The notes: generated by a model not told the origin, from the letters alone. Counted from the stretch's first letter, positions 1-7,462 are shown. The stretch: DNA of 7,792 nt from CAYXVB01 sp964467785 (GCA_964467785.1 CAYXVB010000171.1:1-7792), one strand, 5' to 3'. A program made the numbers and translations.

Positions 1-408
1 CAGCGCAACCTTCTCCAGTCTTGGCTCGACGCCGGCGCGCCCGAAAGTGCCCCGGGCGGTGACGTAACGAACATGCCACCCGAACTCAATGAACCCCTGC
101 GCCCGGTGTTCAGCTCCATTCGTCTCAAGGTCTTCGAGCCTAAGTGCATCGTCTGCCACTCACCCGGCAGCGACAGCCCTAAAGCCGCCAAGATTCCGGT
201 GGACACGATCGAGGCGCTGACAGCCCCCGGTGATGGGGAGGAGGAAGCCCTTGTCGTCCCCGGCGATCCCGATAAGAGCTATCTGCTCGTCCTCATCCAC
301 CCCGACACGCGCAAGCGCATGCCGCCGCGCAAGTCTTCCGTCGCTCCGGTCACCCCGGATGAATTGGCTGTGATCCGCGCTTGGATCAAAGAAGGAGCCC
401 AGCCATGA
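1..408 (+). CDS. c-type cytochrome domain protein, C-terminal part (5' end outside window)
   Basis: The reading frame is open from the first base, so this is the last 135 codons of a longer gene. It carries one heme attachment site, CIVCH, at window codons 49-53 and a probable distal heme ligand in RMPP near codons 106-109, followed by a closing helix VIRAWIKEGAQP. That is the layout of the small cytochrome c domains found in bacterial envelope proteins. Codons 5-14 (LQSWLDAGAP) repeat the pattern of that closing helix, which suggests a second, similar cytochrome domain just upstream and hence a tandem diheme protein. An ATG at 73 is in frame but lies between the two domains and has no convincing ribosome site, so I do not treat it as the start. 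The stop overlaps the start of the YceI gene (ATGA), so the two are probably translated together. The role is inferred to be periplasmic electron transfer; the partner is unknown. Confidence 0.85.
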   Translation, partial: QRNLLQSWLDAGAPESAPGGDVTNMPPELNEPLRPVFSSIRLKVFEPKCIVCHSPGSDSPKAAKIPVDTIEALTAPGDGEEEALVVPGDPDKSYLLVLIHPDTRKRMPPRKSSVAPVTPDELAVIRAWIKEGAQP

Positions 409-1031
409 ACTTGGATCGAAAGTGCTTTGGTGAATTCGCCACGCTTTTAGGAGTGTTCCTCGCGACAAACCACGCTCTCGCCGGAGAGGAGGTCATCAAA
501 ACGCTTCACTGTCCGGCGCAAGCCGGCAAGGTCGAGTTTGTCGCCACTGGAAAGCCCAGTCTACTTAAGATCCGTGGCCAGGCTTCCGGCCCTGAGTGCC
601 AGCTCGAGGCTCGCGAGTCGCGGGATTCACCGCAATCCGAGGGAATGGTGGTCAAAGGCGCCCTGAGGTTTGATCTCAATCTCCTGGACACGGGCATCGA
701 GACGCGCACCTCGCACATGAAGGATAACTACCTCGAGACGGGACGCTTTCCAAAAGCCACGCTGACGCTGGATCCGCTCGCGATTCCACCCTCGGTGGCG
801 GAAAGGAAGAACGTCGACTTCACGGGGACGCTCGAGCTCCACGGGGTGAAAAAGCCCGTCAAAGGCACCGCCTCGATCGATCGCGCCAACGCCGGCAGGA
901 TCCTGGGAGCGCAGGCGGACTTTGATATTCTTCTTTCAGACTACGGGATCGCGATTCCAAAATTCGCTGGCGTGATCGTCAGCGAGAAGGTGGCCATCCA
1001 TGTCCTACTTGAACGCCTTGAAACGCACTAA
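405..1031 (+). CDS. YceI family periplasmic protein
   Basis: This is a 208-residue secreted protein of the YceI family, lipocalin-like barrels that bind polyisoprenoid or quinone-like lipids in the periplasm. Residues 1-26 form a Sec signal peptide ending in ALA, with a mature start at GEE. Family signatures are visible: the DTGIETRTSHMKDNYLETG region (95-113) followed by FPKATL, a strand pair FTGTLELHGVKKPVKG (139-154), and a C-terminal strand set ending VAIHVLLERLE. I chose the ATG at 405 because GAAGGAG lies 7 bases before it. A TTG 24 bases further upstream is also in frame but would spoil the signal peptide. It overlaps the preceding cytochrome gene by 4 bases and the following heme-barrel gene by 32. 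YceI genes often sit beside cytochrome genes, which fits a role in carrying a lipid cofactor for redox proteins, but the ligand here is not known. Confidence 0.93.
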   Translation: MNLDRKCFGEFATLLGVFLATNHALAGEEVIKTLHCPAQAGKVEFVATGKPSLLKIRGQASGPECQLEARESRDSPQSEGMVVKGALRFDLNLLDTGIETRTSHMKDNYLETGRFPKATLTLDPLAIPPSVAERKNVDFTGTLELHGVKKPVKGTASIDRANAGRILGAQADFDILLSDYGIAIPKFAGVIVSEKVAIHVLLERLETH

Positions 1032-2130
1032 GTGGCGCGCTTTTCTCTCGCTTCAATGCGCATTCGCTCTCACCGGAGTTTTCGCGCCGCGCGCTTGGGC
1101 TTTTCCTGAGCTCTCGCGCCACGGCTACGTCAACTGCACCGCGTGCCACGTGTCGCCCGGAGGCGGCGGCTTGCTCAATACCTATGGGCGCGAGCTGAGC
1201 CGGGAGCTAGTGAGCTTCCGCTCCGCCGAAGGGGAGCAAGAGCCGCTGCATGGCTGGGTCAATCCGCTTCGAACTGAGAAGCTTCCGGAAAATGTTTATG
1301 TTGGCGGCAACGTCCGCGCGATCCAAACCCTCCGTGATACGGCGACGGTTCGACAGGGGATGTTCCTCCTGATGCAGGCCGAAGTGGAACTGGGCTGGCG
1401 GCCGGGTCCGTTGACGCTGGTCGGGGCTTTGGGGCGCCAGACCGACGGCACCCAGGCCTGGATCGGATCCCATCGGTATTGGGCGGGCGTGTCGCCCACC
1501 GAGGAATCCATGTTGCGCGCGGGCCTGTTTTACCCGGTTTTTGGCCTGAACCTTCCCGAGCACTTCCTCTCCGTCCGGCGCGGAATGGGCTTTGACGAAG
1601 GGATGGAGACCTGGAACCTGGAAGCCTCCTGGCTCGGCGAGCGCCTGAGCGCTTACCTGACCGGAGGCATCGCAGCGAACGAACGCGTGGAACGCGCCCA
1701 GAGACGGGATTCCACGATCTCGGCGCAGATCAACTGGCATCTGAGCGAGTCTTCGCGGATAGGGATCAGCGCCCTCTGGGGGAACGCCAGGAGCGGCGGT
1801 GCCACCCAGGCGGCCGCGATCCATGGGACGACTCCGCTCTTTGCGCGGACCTTCCTGATGGGAGAGCTCAATGCGAAGTGGATCGACGGGGCGCAAACCG
1901 CGAACCGTTACCTCAAGCTGGGTTACGAGCCTTGGAATGGTTGGGTCTTCGCACTTTTTAACGACAGCGCTCTGAGCTCAGCCAGTGGTTGCGAGGGTTT
2001 TGGCGCGAGTGTGCAGCTTTTTCCACGACCGCATTTCCAGGTCGAAGTTGCCGCGGAAAAGCAGTTCTCTACTCGCTCGATGCCCGAGGGTGACACCTTT
2101 GGCTGGTTGCTTTTTCATTATTATATCTGA
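1000..2130 (+). CDS. Monoheme cytochrome fused to predicted outer-membrane beta-barrel (Cyc2-like architecture)
   Basis: This is a 376-residue protein. Residues 1-34 form a signal peptide ending RAWA. Just after it comes a short heme domain: FPELSRHGYVNCTACH with the CxxCH site at 46-50, then PGGGGLLNTYGRELS (53-67). From about residue 98 to the end the chain alternates short amphipathic segments rich in aromatic and Gly residues with polar turns (for example 98-110, 121-146, 171-183, 204-224, 310-322 and 336-352). It ends in the aromatic-rich FGWLLFHYYI, as outer-membrane barrels often do. One N-terminal CxxCH followed by a porin-like barrel is the layout of Cyc2, the fused cytochrome-porin of iron oxidisers. 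Mature length (about 342) is shorter than typical Cyc2, and no sequence homology is proven. The ATG at 1000 overlaps the YceI gene by 32 bases and has GAGAAGG about 9 bases before it. TTG codons at 1009 and 1018 are weaker alternatives. The inferred role is electron transfer across the outer membrane. Confidence 0.8.
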   Translation: MSYLNALKRTKWRAFLSLQCAFALTGVFAPRAWAFPELSRHGYVNCTACHVSPGGGGLLNTYGRELSRELVSFRSAEGEQEPLHGWVNPLRTEKLPENVYVGGNVRAIQTLRDTATVRQGMFLLMQAEVELGWRPGPLTLVGALGRQTDGTQAWIGSHRYWAGVSPTEESMLRAGLFYPVFGLNLPEHFLSVRRGMGFDEGMETWNLEASWLGERLSAYLTGGIAANERVERAQRRDSTISAQINWHLSESSRIGISALWGNARSGGATQAAAIHGTTPLFARTFLMGELNAKWIDGAQTANRYLKLGYEPWNGWVFALFNDSALSSASGCEGFGASVQLFPRPHFQVEVAAEKQFSTRSMPEGDTFGWLLFHYYI

Positions 2131-2142
2131 ACACGATTCTTG

Positions 2143-2161
2143 ATGAGTGCGCACCACTCAT
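2143..2161. terminator. Hairpin between convergent genes, possible weak bidirectional terminator
   Basis: An inverted repeat, ATGAGTG and CACTCAT with a 5-base loop, fills most of the 31-base gap between the stops of the heme-barrel gene (+) and the RluA gene (-). Its position between converging genes suits a terminator for both. The stem has only 7 base pairs and neither strand has a T run after it, so it does not meet the usual intrinsic terminator pattern. It could be a stabilising 3' end structure instead. Confidence 0.3.
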
Positions 2162-3139
2162 TCAGAGCCCGGGCCAAGTCTCCGGTAGATGTGCCTCGAG
2201 CGTGAGCGCGATGCCCTCATGGGTCTCGAAAGTCAGTTTCCACGCGTGCAGCCAGAGGCGTGGCGCGGGAGCGCCGCGATACAGCTCGTCGCCCGAGATG
2301 GGCCAGCCCAGCGAGGCAAGCGTGCAGCGGATCTGGTGCATGACTCCGGTCTCGATCTCAAGCTCGAGATCCGCCTGCGCGTTCGAAGCGGAGTGAACTC
2401 GCGTGATGCGGGTCAGAGTCCGCAGGGGCGCGCCGCGGATTTCCGGATGCCGCTGAGCGCGTTCGAGATCCGCGCCAAGCGAGACCATGCGACGGGCCGA
2501 GCGCGCGTCATGGGCAAGAAAATGCCGGAGCTCGATGGGGACCGACGGCAGGGGCTCCGCCTCGGGCCGCGCGGCGACGTAGGCGCGATAGGTTTTACGG
2601 ACTTTGCCGGTCTTCCACGCCTCTTTGAGGCGGTTCCATTCGTTCGTTGTTTTGGCGAACGCGAGCAGCCCGCTCGTGCCGGTGTCGAGGCGATGCAGCA
2701 GTCCGGGTTCAAGTCGGTTTTTTCCGTTCTCGGCGTCCGCGCCCAGCGGCGGAAAGTGGGCGAGCGCTGAGCCCACGGCGGTCTCGGTTTCCTCGCTCGA
2801 GTGCGGGACGGAAGGGATTCCCGCCTGCTTGTGCAGGATCAATAGCTCGGCGTCTTCATAGATGACTTCAAGAAAGGAGCCTTTTTGCGAGGGCCGGGCC
2901 ACGGCCGAGGGGCCGCGGGTGAGGCTCGCGCTGAAGTCGACAATCGTGACGCCGTGGGCGCCCGCGGAAAGCGCGCGCGAAGGCGTTTGGGGGCGGCCGT
3001 CGAGGAGCACGCGTTTTTCGGTGAACCAGCGCTTGAGCTCCGCGCGAGAAAGGCCCGGAACGCGCTTCTGAAGTTCGGGCAGCAGGGCCTGGTCAAGCCG
3101 CAACGGCTCGGTGAGCATGAGTGTGATTTGGAGTTCCAT
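2162..3139 (-). CDS. RluA family pseudouridine synthase
   Basis: This is a 325-residue enzyme that converts uridine to pseudouridine in RNA, most likely rRNA, in the cytoplasm. Residues about 13-68 form an S4-type RNA-binding domain (RLDQALLPEL, then LSRAELKRWFTEKRVLLDG). The catalytic domain begins near 91 (EVIYEDAELLILHKQAGIPS). It contains the RluA signature HRLDTGTSG at 149-157, with the catalytic Asp at 152, the second conserved block MHQIRCTLASLGWPISGDELYRG spanning 267-289, and LWLHAWKL near 295-302. Length matches RluC/RluD-type enzymes, but the target uridine cannot be assigned, so no symbol is given. In the HQIR block the usual HQIRxH/V-L pattern reads HQIRCTLAS, a minor deviation. 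The ATG at 3139 is supported by GAAGGA 7 bases upstream; an in-frame ATG at 3118 lacks such a site. It follows the larger lipoprotein gene by 39 bases with no visible promoter of its own, so it may be read through from that operon. Confidence 0.95.
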   Translation of the reverse strand: MELQITLMLTEPLRLDQALLPELQKRVPGLSRAELKRWFTEKRVLLDGRPQTPSRALSAGAHGVTIVDFSASLTRGPSAVARPSQKGSFLEVIYEDAELLILHKQAGIPSVPHSSEETETAVGSALAHFPPLGADAENGKNRLEPGLLHRLDTGTSGLLAFAKTTNEWNRLKEAWKTGKVRKTYRAYVAARPEAEPLPSVPIELRHFLAHDARSARRMVSLGADLERAQRHPEIRGAPLRTLTRITRVHSASNAQADLELEIETGVMHQIRCTLASLGWPISGDELYRGAPAPRLWLHAWKLTFETHEGIALTLEAHLPETWPGL

Positions 3140-3178
3140 AATGAAATCCTTCGGCGCGGCTCTCGACTGATGAGGTAA

Positions 3179-5479
3179 TCAGTAGGCCGGAGTCGCGCAG
3201 GCGGTATTGCCATTGGCTCCCGGTTCCAGATGCGCGTTCTGCACGCCGCCCGCGCCCGTGACGAGATCGGTGGCGGTGCTGCAGCACCCGCCAGTCGGCG
3301 AGGCCTTGCCGCTCTTGGAGCCGTTGTTATCCCAGCTGACCGTGCAAGTATAGGACTTGTCGAGCGCCGAGCTCAGCGCGGACTCCACGTTGGCGGGTGG
3401 CGCCAGTAAGGGGAAGCGGGGCCAGTTCAAGCCGCCGTTGGGATTGATCACGGTGCGATCGCAGGTCCGGGTCGCGTTGATCGCCGTGGCGTTCTTGTCG
3501 GTGTCGATCGTGTCGGCGGCCAGGTGACGAGCTTTGCCCGCGGCCGGATAGTAGTTGGCGACCGACGCATTGCTGGGCAGATCGACGGCAGTCGCCGTAC
3601 AGGCGGCGCTCGTCGAGTTTTTGGAGACATGCGAAGTGAAGGGCCGGACCAAGCCCGTGTAAGGCTGGGAAGGATCATCGGCGGTCAGAGTGTGCACGTC
3701 GAGCTTGGCCACGTTGTTGTTCTGGGAGGGGTAGGCTTCCGCGCACCAGGCGACGTTGTCACCGTTCTTGGCAAAGTGCAGCGGCGCATCGCGAAGTGGA
3801 TTGGCCAGCGGAGCGCAGGCTTGGAACGCGGTGTCTTCTTCGTAGTGGGGGGCCCAGGCTTTGATCGGGCGCATGTAGACTTTCTTATAGGACGCTACCA
3901 GGTTGGCGGTCGCGTGCGTCGTGGTGACGCTCATCACTGTGCGGTCCGTGTTGAGCAGGGGGAGCATTGAGGAGCAGGAGGTTGCCGAGTCGAGGTTAGG
4001 CATCGAGATGCCGTCCACGTTCTTGCCGCTCCAGCCTGAGTCGTTCGTGGCGTAATAACCATTGGTGCCGTTGACCACGCCTTTGTGATCGAAATAAGAG
4101 TAGGGACAGGGCTTCGGGCCGCGCATGGCAAAGGATTCGCCACCAGGGCCCGTGACCGGGCGGTCGACCACGTAAATGGTGTCCACGGCTTGGCCTTCGC
4201 GGACGAAGTCCCCGTTGGTGTCGAAAATCTGCGGATAAAGGGCCACGTAACGGCGCAGGCGATAGGTCTGCACGAGAGTGCCTACCGAGTCGGCAAGCTT
4301 GGGACAGCTGCCGTCAGAATTGGGCCGGGCCGCGAAGCCGAGGCAGGTAGCCGTCAGACCGGTGCCGTTGGAGGTACCGTTTGAAGCGACGTTGGCGTCG
4401 CAAGCGCTGCCGGAGCTGACCGGATCGCCTGATACCGCCGCGCGGCTGTTGGCCACGACGCCGATAGGGAAGTCCCCGGTCCGTCCGAGCGAGAGGGCAA
4501 AGGACGAGTCGAGTGGCCAGTACTGTCCCCCGGCGCCCACGCCGGTGCCGCCTCCGAGCGACTCGTTGACGGTGGGGCAGGTAAAGCGGGCGTTTCCGCG
4601 ATTGATGTCGCCCACTTCGCTTTCGCGCACGTACAGGTTGTAATAGTTGGACTGGGCGGTGTAGTCCACGCCCGGCAGCGTATCGCAACCGTCGCCGGAG
4701 GCGCCCGCGCCGCTGGATGAGAGCTTTTGCACGCAGAAACGGTTGGCGATCGGGAAGTTTTGGACTTCGCCGGTATTGTCATTGGCCGTGGTGCCGATCT
4801 TATTGATGATCGACATCCCGCGTTGCCGCTGGTCATAGCAGCTGTAGCGGAGGATGTTCATGAAGGAGCGGCCCTGGTAATCCTGGAATGAGCCGGGGCT
4901 TTGAGTGGCGCTCTTGACGTAGCTGTAGGTAGTCGAGCTGAAGCTCCCGCTGTTTCCCGGTCCGGGAGTGATGGCCACTTTGATGAGCGTGCCGTTCTGG
5001 ATCTCCGTGGAGTAGACGCCGGGCACGTTGCAGCTGACGAGGTTGGGCTGGACCACGGTGATGTCGGTGACGACCTTGCGGGAGACCGGGATCGAGGAAC
5101 CGGATTCGGTATTCGCTTCAGACCAGGTGAACACGCATTGGCAACGCTTGGAGCTTTCGCTTCCAGTATAGGGCTCGCACCAGTTGGAGATTGGCTGCGG
5201 CGCCTTTTGGGTGTCGATGAACAGGCTCATCTTGGCGGTGCTTGTCTCCTCGCCTGATGAAGTGACGGAGGCGGTCGAAAGCGTGAAGGTGTCGCTGGTC
5301 GAAGTCGGGCTTCCCGGCAGGAGTCCCGAGATGGTCGTGCTTCGGAAGCGCGAGTTGTTGCAGGCGCTGAGCGCCAAGGCGGCGATCACGAGGAAAGCGG
5401 CCGAAAATGGCGCGTGCAAGTCGCGCCGGGCGCGGTCTTTGTCTCCAACTCTGATCTTCTTCCACGAGTTCAGGAGCAT
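3179..5479 (-). CDS. Large cysteine-rich lipoprotein, paralogue of the upstream lipoprotein
   Basis: The family is not one I recognise. The 766-residue product has a basic N-terminus, a hydrophobic stretch (about 25-38) and a lipobox LSAC, so Cys40 should be lipidated and the protein anchored in the envelope. A Ser/Thr-rich linker (45-83) follows. The rest is Asn/Ser/Gly-rich with 21 further cysteines and no transmembrane segment, which points to an extracytoplasmic fold held by disulfides. An N-terminal module has NWC (101), CQC (113 and 115), LVSC (150) and LRYSC (214). Later blocks include RFTCPTVN (298-305), LGFAARPNSDGSCP (380-393) and GPKPCPYSYFDHKG (454-467). Several of these match the adjacent lipoprotein in order. 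I start at the ATG at 5479 because GAGGAA lies 7 bases before it; a GTG at 5494, overlapping the previous stop as GTGA, is an alternative adding five residues. Function is unknown. A role at the outer membrane or cell surface is inferred only from the lipoprotein signal. Confidence 0.82.
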   Translation of the reverse strand: MLLNSWKKIRVGDKDRARRDLHAPFSAAFLVIAALALSACNNSRFRSTTISGLLPGSPTSTSDTFTLSTASVTSSGEETSTAKMSLFIDTQKAPQPISNWCEPYTGSESSKRCQCVFTWSEANTESGSSIPVSRKVVTDITVVQPNLVSCNVPGVYSTEIQNGTLIKVAITPGPGNSGSFSSTTYSYVKSATQSPGSFQDYQGRSFMNILRYSCYDQRQRGMSIINKIGTTANDNTGEVQNFPIANRFCVQKLSSSGAGASGDGCDTLPGVDYTAQSNYYNLYVRESEVGDINRGNARFTCPTVNESLGGGTGVGAGGQYWPLDSSFALSLGRTGDFPIGVVANSRAAVSGDPVSSGSACDANVASNGTSNGTGLTATCLGFAARPNSDGSCPKLADSVGTLVQTYRLRRYVALYPQIFDTNGDFVREGQAVDTIYVVDRPVTGPGGESFAMRGPKPCPYSYFDHKGVVNGTNGYYATNDSGWSGKNVDGISMPNLDSATSCSSMLPLLNTDRTVMSVTTTHATANLVASYKKVYMRPIKAWAPHYEEDTAFQACAPLANPLRDAPLHFAKNGDNVAWCAEAYPSQNNNVAKLDVHTLTADDPSQPYTGLVRPFTSHVSKNSTSAACTATAVDLPSNASVANYYPAAGKARHLAADTIDTDKNATAINATRTCDRTVINPNGGLNWPRFPLLAPPANVESALSSALDKSYTCTVSWDNNGSKSGKASPTGGCCSTATDLVTGAGGVQNAHLEPGANGNTACATPAY

Positions 5480-5490
5480 GGCTTCGTTCC

Positions 5491-7332
5491 TCACACGGTC
5501 CCATCAGGTTGCAGCACGCAAAGCGGAAAGTTGCCGGGGCGACGCGCGTCATCCGGAGGAGGATCGCCCGCAGTACCCACGTCGTGCAGTTTGAGTCCAT
5601 AGGTCCGGAGCGCGTTACTGGCCGCGCAATCGCCCACAACGGTCGGATTGTCCGGGTCGGCCGAGTTGCAGTCGCCGCTCGCGACATAGCGGTAGGGCGT
5701 ATAGCGCGCGCGCACGGCGGAATTGACGTTAGACATCTCGCTCGAGTTCACGGTCGTGGGCGAGACGATAAAGAGGAAATCGTAATAGCCGTGATTGGGA
5801 TCCTTGAACCCGCCCGCGTTGGTCGGCGTGATGTCGTAAGTCTGGATGTCGGCCCCATAGGGAGTGTTCTTGGAGCAAATCTTGGCGGGATCATTGACCA
5901 CGCCGCAGGCATAGCTGGAGTTGGCGCTGTTGGGGATCCAGACGTCCGAACCAGAGGCGACGCCCAGCGAAAGCGCGCCGGGGTTGAGGCTGCTGTAACC
6001 GGGGCCCCCGGCTACCTTCGTGGGTTCGAGGTTGATGCACATGCCGGTGCCGGTCAACGCGCGCGACGCGAGCAGGTTGGAGTTGGCCACCGTATCGCTG
6101 ATGTAAATGGACGGCTTGGTGCCTCCGAGCTTGTTGCAGTCGGAAAACACCATCCTGCCGTCGCTGAACGGCCCGGGCGTGCAGGCCACTTCGTTCATGT
6201 TGATGAGCGCCTGGCTGACCGCGTACTTCTTGATCGGCATGGACATGCGGAACAACCAGAGCTTGGCCCAGTGATGGCCGGCCGGAATCGGAACGCTCGC
6301 GTCGGGACAGGATTCCTTGCCCGCGACGGTCGTATCCGGCACGGGCGCCGCCGCGTACCCGATCGGAGGCGCGGCGCCGACGGCAGTCGAAGTCACGGTA
6401 AAGGGCGCGATGTACGCATTGACCGGCTGGGTGAACACGCCGGTTGGCGTCTTCGCCAGGTAAAAGGTGGAGCGATCAAATTTGCTCCCAGCAACTGGAT
6501 AAATCCGCTTGCTATTGGTGGTCGCCGGATCGTCCGCCGCGACGCTAAAGAGATTGAGGTCGAAGTTCGCGCCCGGGTCGTTGGGGATCGAGGGGCAGTA
6601 CCACCCATAGGGAGGCGTCGACCCGTTGACCCCGCCCGCGTAGTAGGAAAACGTGGCGCCCATGTTGGTCGTGTAGAAGTTGAGGGTGTCGCTGAGGCGC
6701 GGATCCTCGATCTGGAGCGGGTCGTTGATCCTGTTAGGATCGAAGATGTAGGGGATCTGCACCAGGCGTCGGCACATGTAGCGCTGCACCTGCGCGAAGT
6801 TGAGGATGCTGGCGCTGTCCACCGGCGAAGCGGTGCCGGAGAACTTGAAGTTCACGATGTTGGAGGCCTGGTTGCTCGCGGGCAGGCGGATCTTGACGTC
6901 CACCGCGGTGACCTCGGCCGGAGTATTGGCATAGGAGCACCGGATGAGATCCGCCTCGTGATAAAGGGTAGGCGTCTCGAAGCTTTCCGTCGAGCCGGTC
7001 TTGGCATTGGTGTAGGTGAAGTTGCAGACGCAGGTGCTCGGTCCGGTGTTGGGATCGGCGTTCGCGGCGCCCGTGCTCGTGCAGTATTTGCCCATCGTGC
7101 CGCCGCCGTCGCCCAGGATGTCAAAGGTGGAAGTCGGGGCGCTGGAGTTCTTCACGATGGTCTTGATGGTGATGACGTAACTCGAGGAAGTCGTACTGAT
7201 CTTGTTCAGGTCGCTCGTGGCCGACTTGAGCCCGGGCGTGCGGTTGGTGCAGCCCAGGATCGCGAGCGCGAGGATCTGCGCGGCGAAGGCCGCGGCTGAG
7301 CCACGCCTCACGCCCAGCAGATATCCGATCAT
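5491..7332 (-). CDS. Cysteine-rich lipoprotein, first gene of a paralogous pair
   Basis: The family is not recognised. The 613-residue product starts MIGYLLGVRRGSAAAF, has a hydrophobic core and a probable lipobox AILGC, so Cys28 is the likely lipidation site. Fifteen more cysteines follow. The N-terminal module shows GKYC (84), CVC (101 and 103), LIRC (132) and QRYMC (187), the same order as in the next gene; then WYCPSIPN (244-251), PIGYAAAP (323-330) and KESCP (339-343) also match blocks of the neighbour. It ends with FPLCVLQPDGTV and overlaps the region just before the neighbour's start, so the pair is probably cotranscribed. The start is uncertain. The ATG at 7332 gives a normal 27-residue signal but has no good ribosome site. 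A TTG at 7362 adds ten residues and is preceded by TAAGGGG at a 9-base distance. The lipobox, cysteine pattern and similarity to the neighbour show that this strand is the coding one. Function is unknown. Confidence 0.8.
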   Translation of the reverse strand: MIGYLLGVRRGSAAAFAAQILALAILGCTNRTPGLKSATSDLNKISTTSSSYVITIKTIVKNSSAPTSTFDILGDGGGTMGKYCTSTGAANADPNTGPSTCVCNFTYTNAKTGSTESFETPTLYHEADLIRCSYANTPAEVTAVDVKIRLPASNQASNIVNFKFSGTASPVDSASILNFAQVQRYMCRRLVQIPYIFDPNRINDPLQIEDPRLSDTLNFYTTNMGATFSYYAGGVNGSTPPYGWYCPSIPNDPGANFDLNLFSVAADDPATTNSKRIYPVAGSKFDRSTFYLAKTPTGVFTQPVNAYIAPFTVTSTAVGAAPPIGYAAAPVPDTTVAGKESCPDASVPIPAGHHWAKLWLFRMSMPIKKYAVSQALINMNEVACTPGPFSDGRMVFSDCNKLGGTKPSIYISDTVANSNLLASRALTGTGMCINLEPTKVAGGPGYSSLNPGALSLGVASGSDVWIPNSANSSYACGVVNDPAKICSKNTPYGADIQTYDITPTNAGGFKDPNHGYYDFLFIVSPTTVNSSEMSNVNSAVRARYTPYRYVASGDCNSADPDNPTVVGDCAASNALRTYGLKLHDVGTAGDPPPDDARRPGNFPLCVLQPDGTV

Positions 7333-7378
7333 GGATGAGGATGAGCCGCCCCGATATCCCAAGATTAAATTCCCCTTA

Positions 7379-7408
7379 TGTATAGTCCTGTGCTTGTTAG
7401 CGTTGCAA
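7379..7408 (-). promoter_or_regulatory. Candidate sigma70-type promoter for the lipoprotein operon
   Basis: On the - strand TTGCAA (7408-7403) and TATACA (7384-7379) are separated by 18 bases. Each box matches four of six consensus positions. Transcription would begin near 7372, leaving a leader of about 40 bases to the ATG at 7332. That start point would exclude most of the TAAGGGG ribosome site that favours the TTG at 7362, so promoter and TTG start are hard to reconcile. Position just upstream of the operon is the main support. Confidence 0.33.
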
Positions 7409-7455
7409 ATGCCGTGCGCTTAGAGTCGCCGCCCCGTGATTTCGCGGACTTGCTT

Positions 7456-7462
7456 CCGGACA
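7456..7462. repeat. CCGGACA half-site copy
   Basis: This 7-base word repeats one arm of the 16-base palindrome at 7653-7668. It lies about 50 bases upstream of the candidate -35 box of the lipoprotein operon. A 7-base match in GC-rich DNA can easily arise by chance, so a shared regulator is only a possibility. Confidence 0.2.

Noticed and set aside
2189..2770. A 193-codon + strand open frame inside the RluA gene
   Set aside because: It lies opposite clear RluA catalytic motifs (HRLDTGTSG and HQIR) and has no recognisable content of its own.
3166..3183. Inverted repeat ACTGAT / ATCAGT at the stop of the larger lipoprotein, considered as a terminator
   Set aside because: The stem has 6 base pairs, is AT-rich, and has no T run after it on the - strand. 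It is likely to be chance and would not stop transcription into the RluA gene.
5509..7299. A 596-codon open frame on the + strand opposite the first lipoprotein gene
   Set aside because: Its translation is a monotonous Arg/Val/Gly/His/Asp-rich sequence with no signal, domain or ribosome site. The opposite strand has a lipobox, an ordered cysteine pattern and a matching paralogue. Long antisense frames are common in GC-rich genes.
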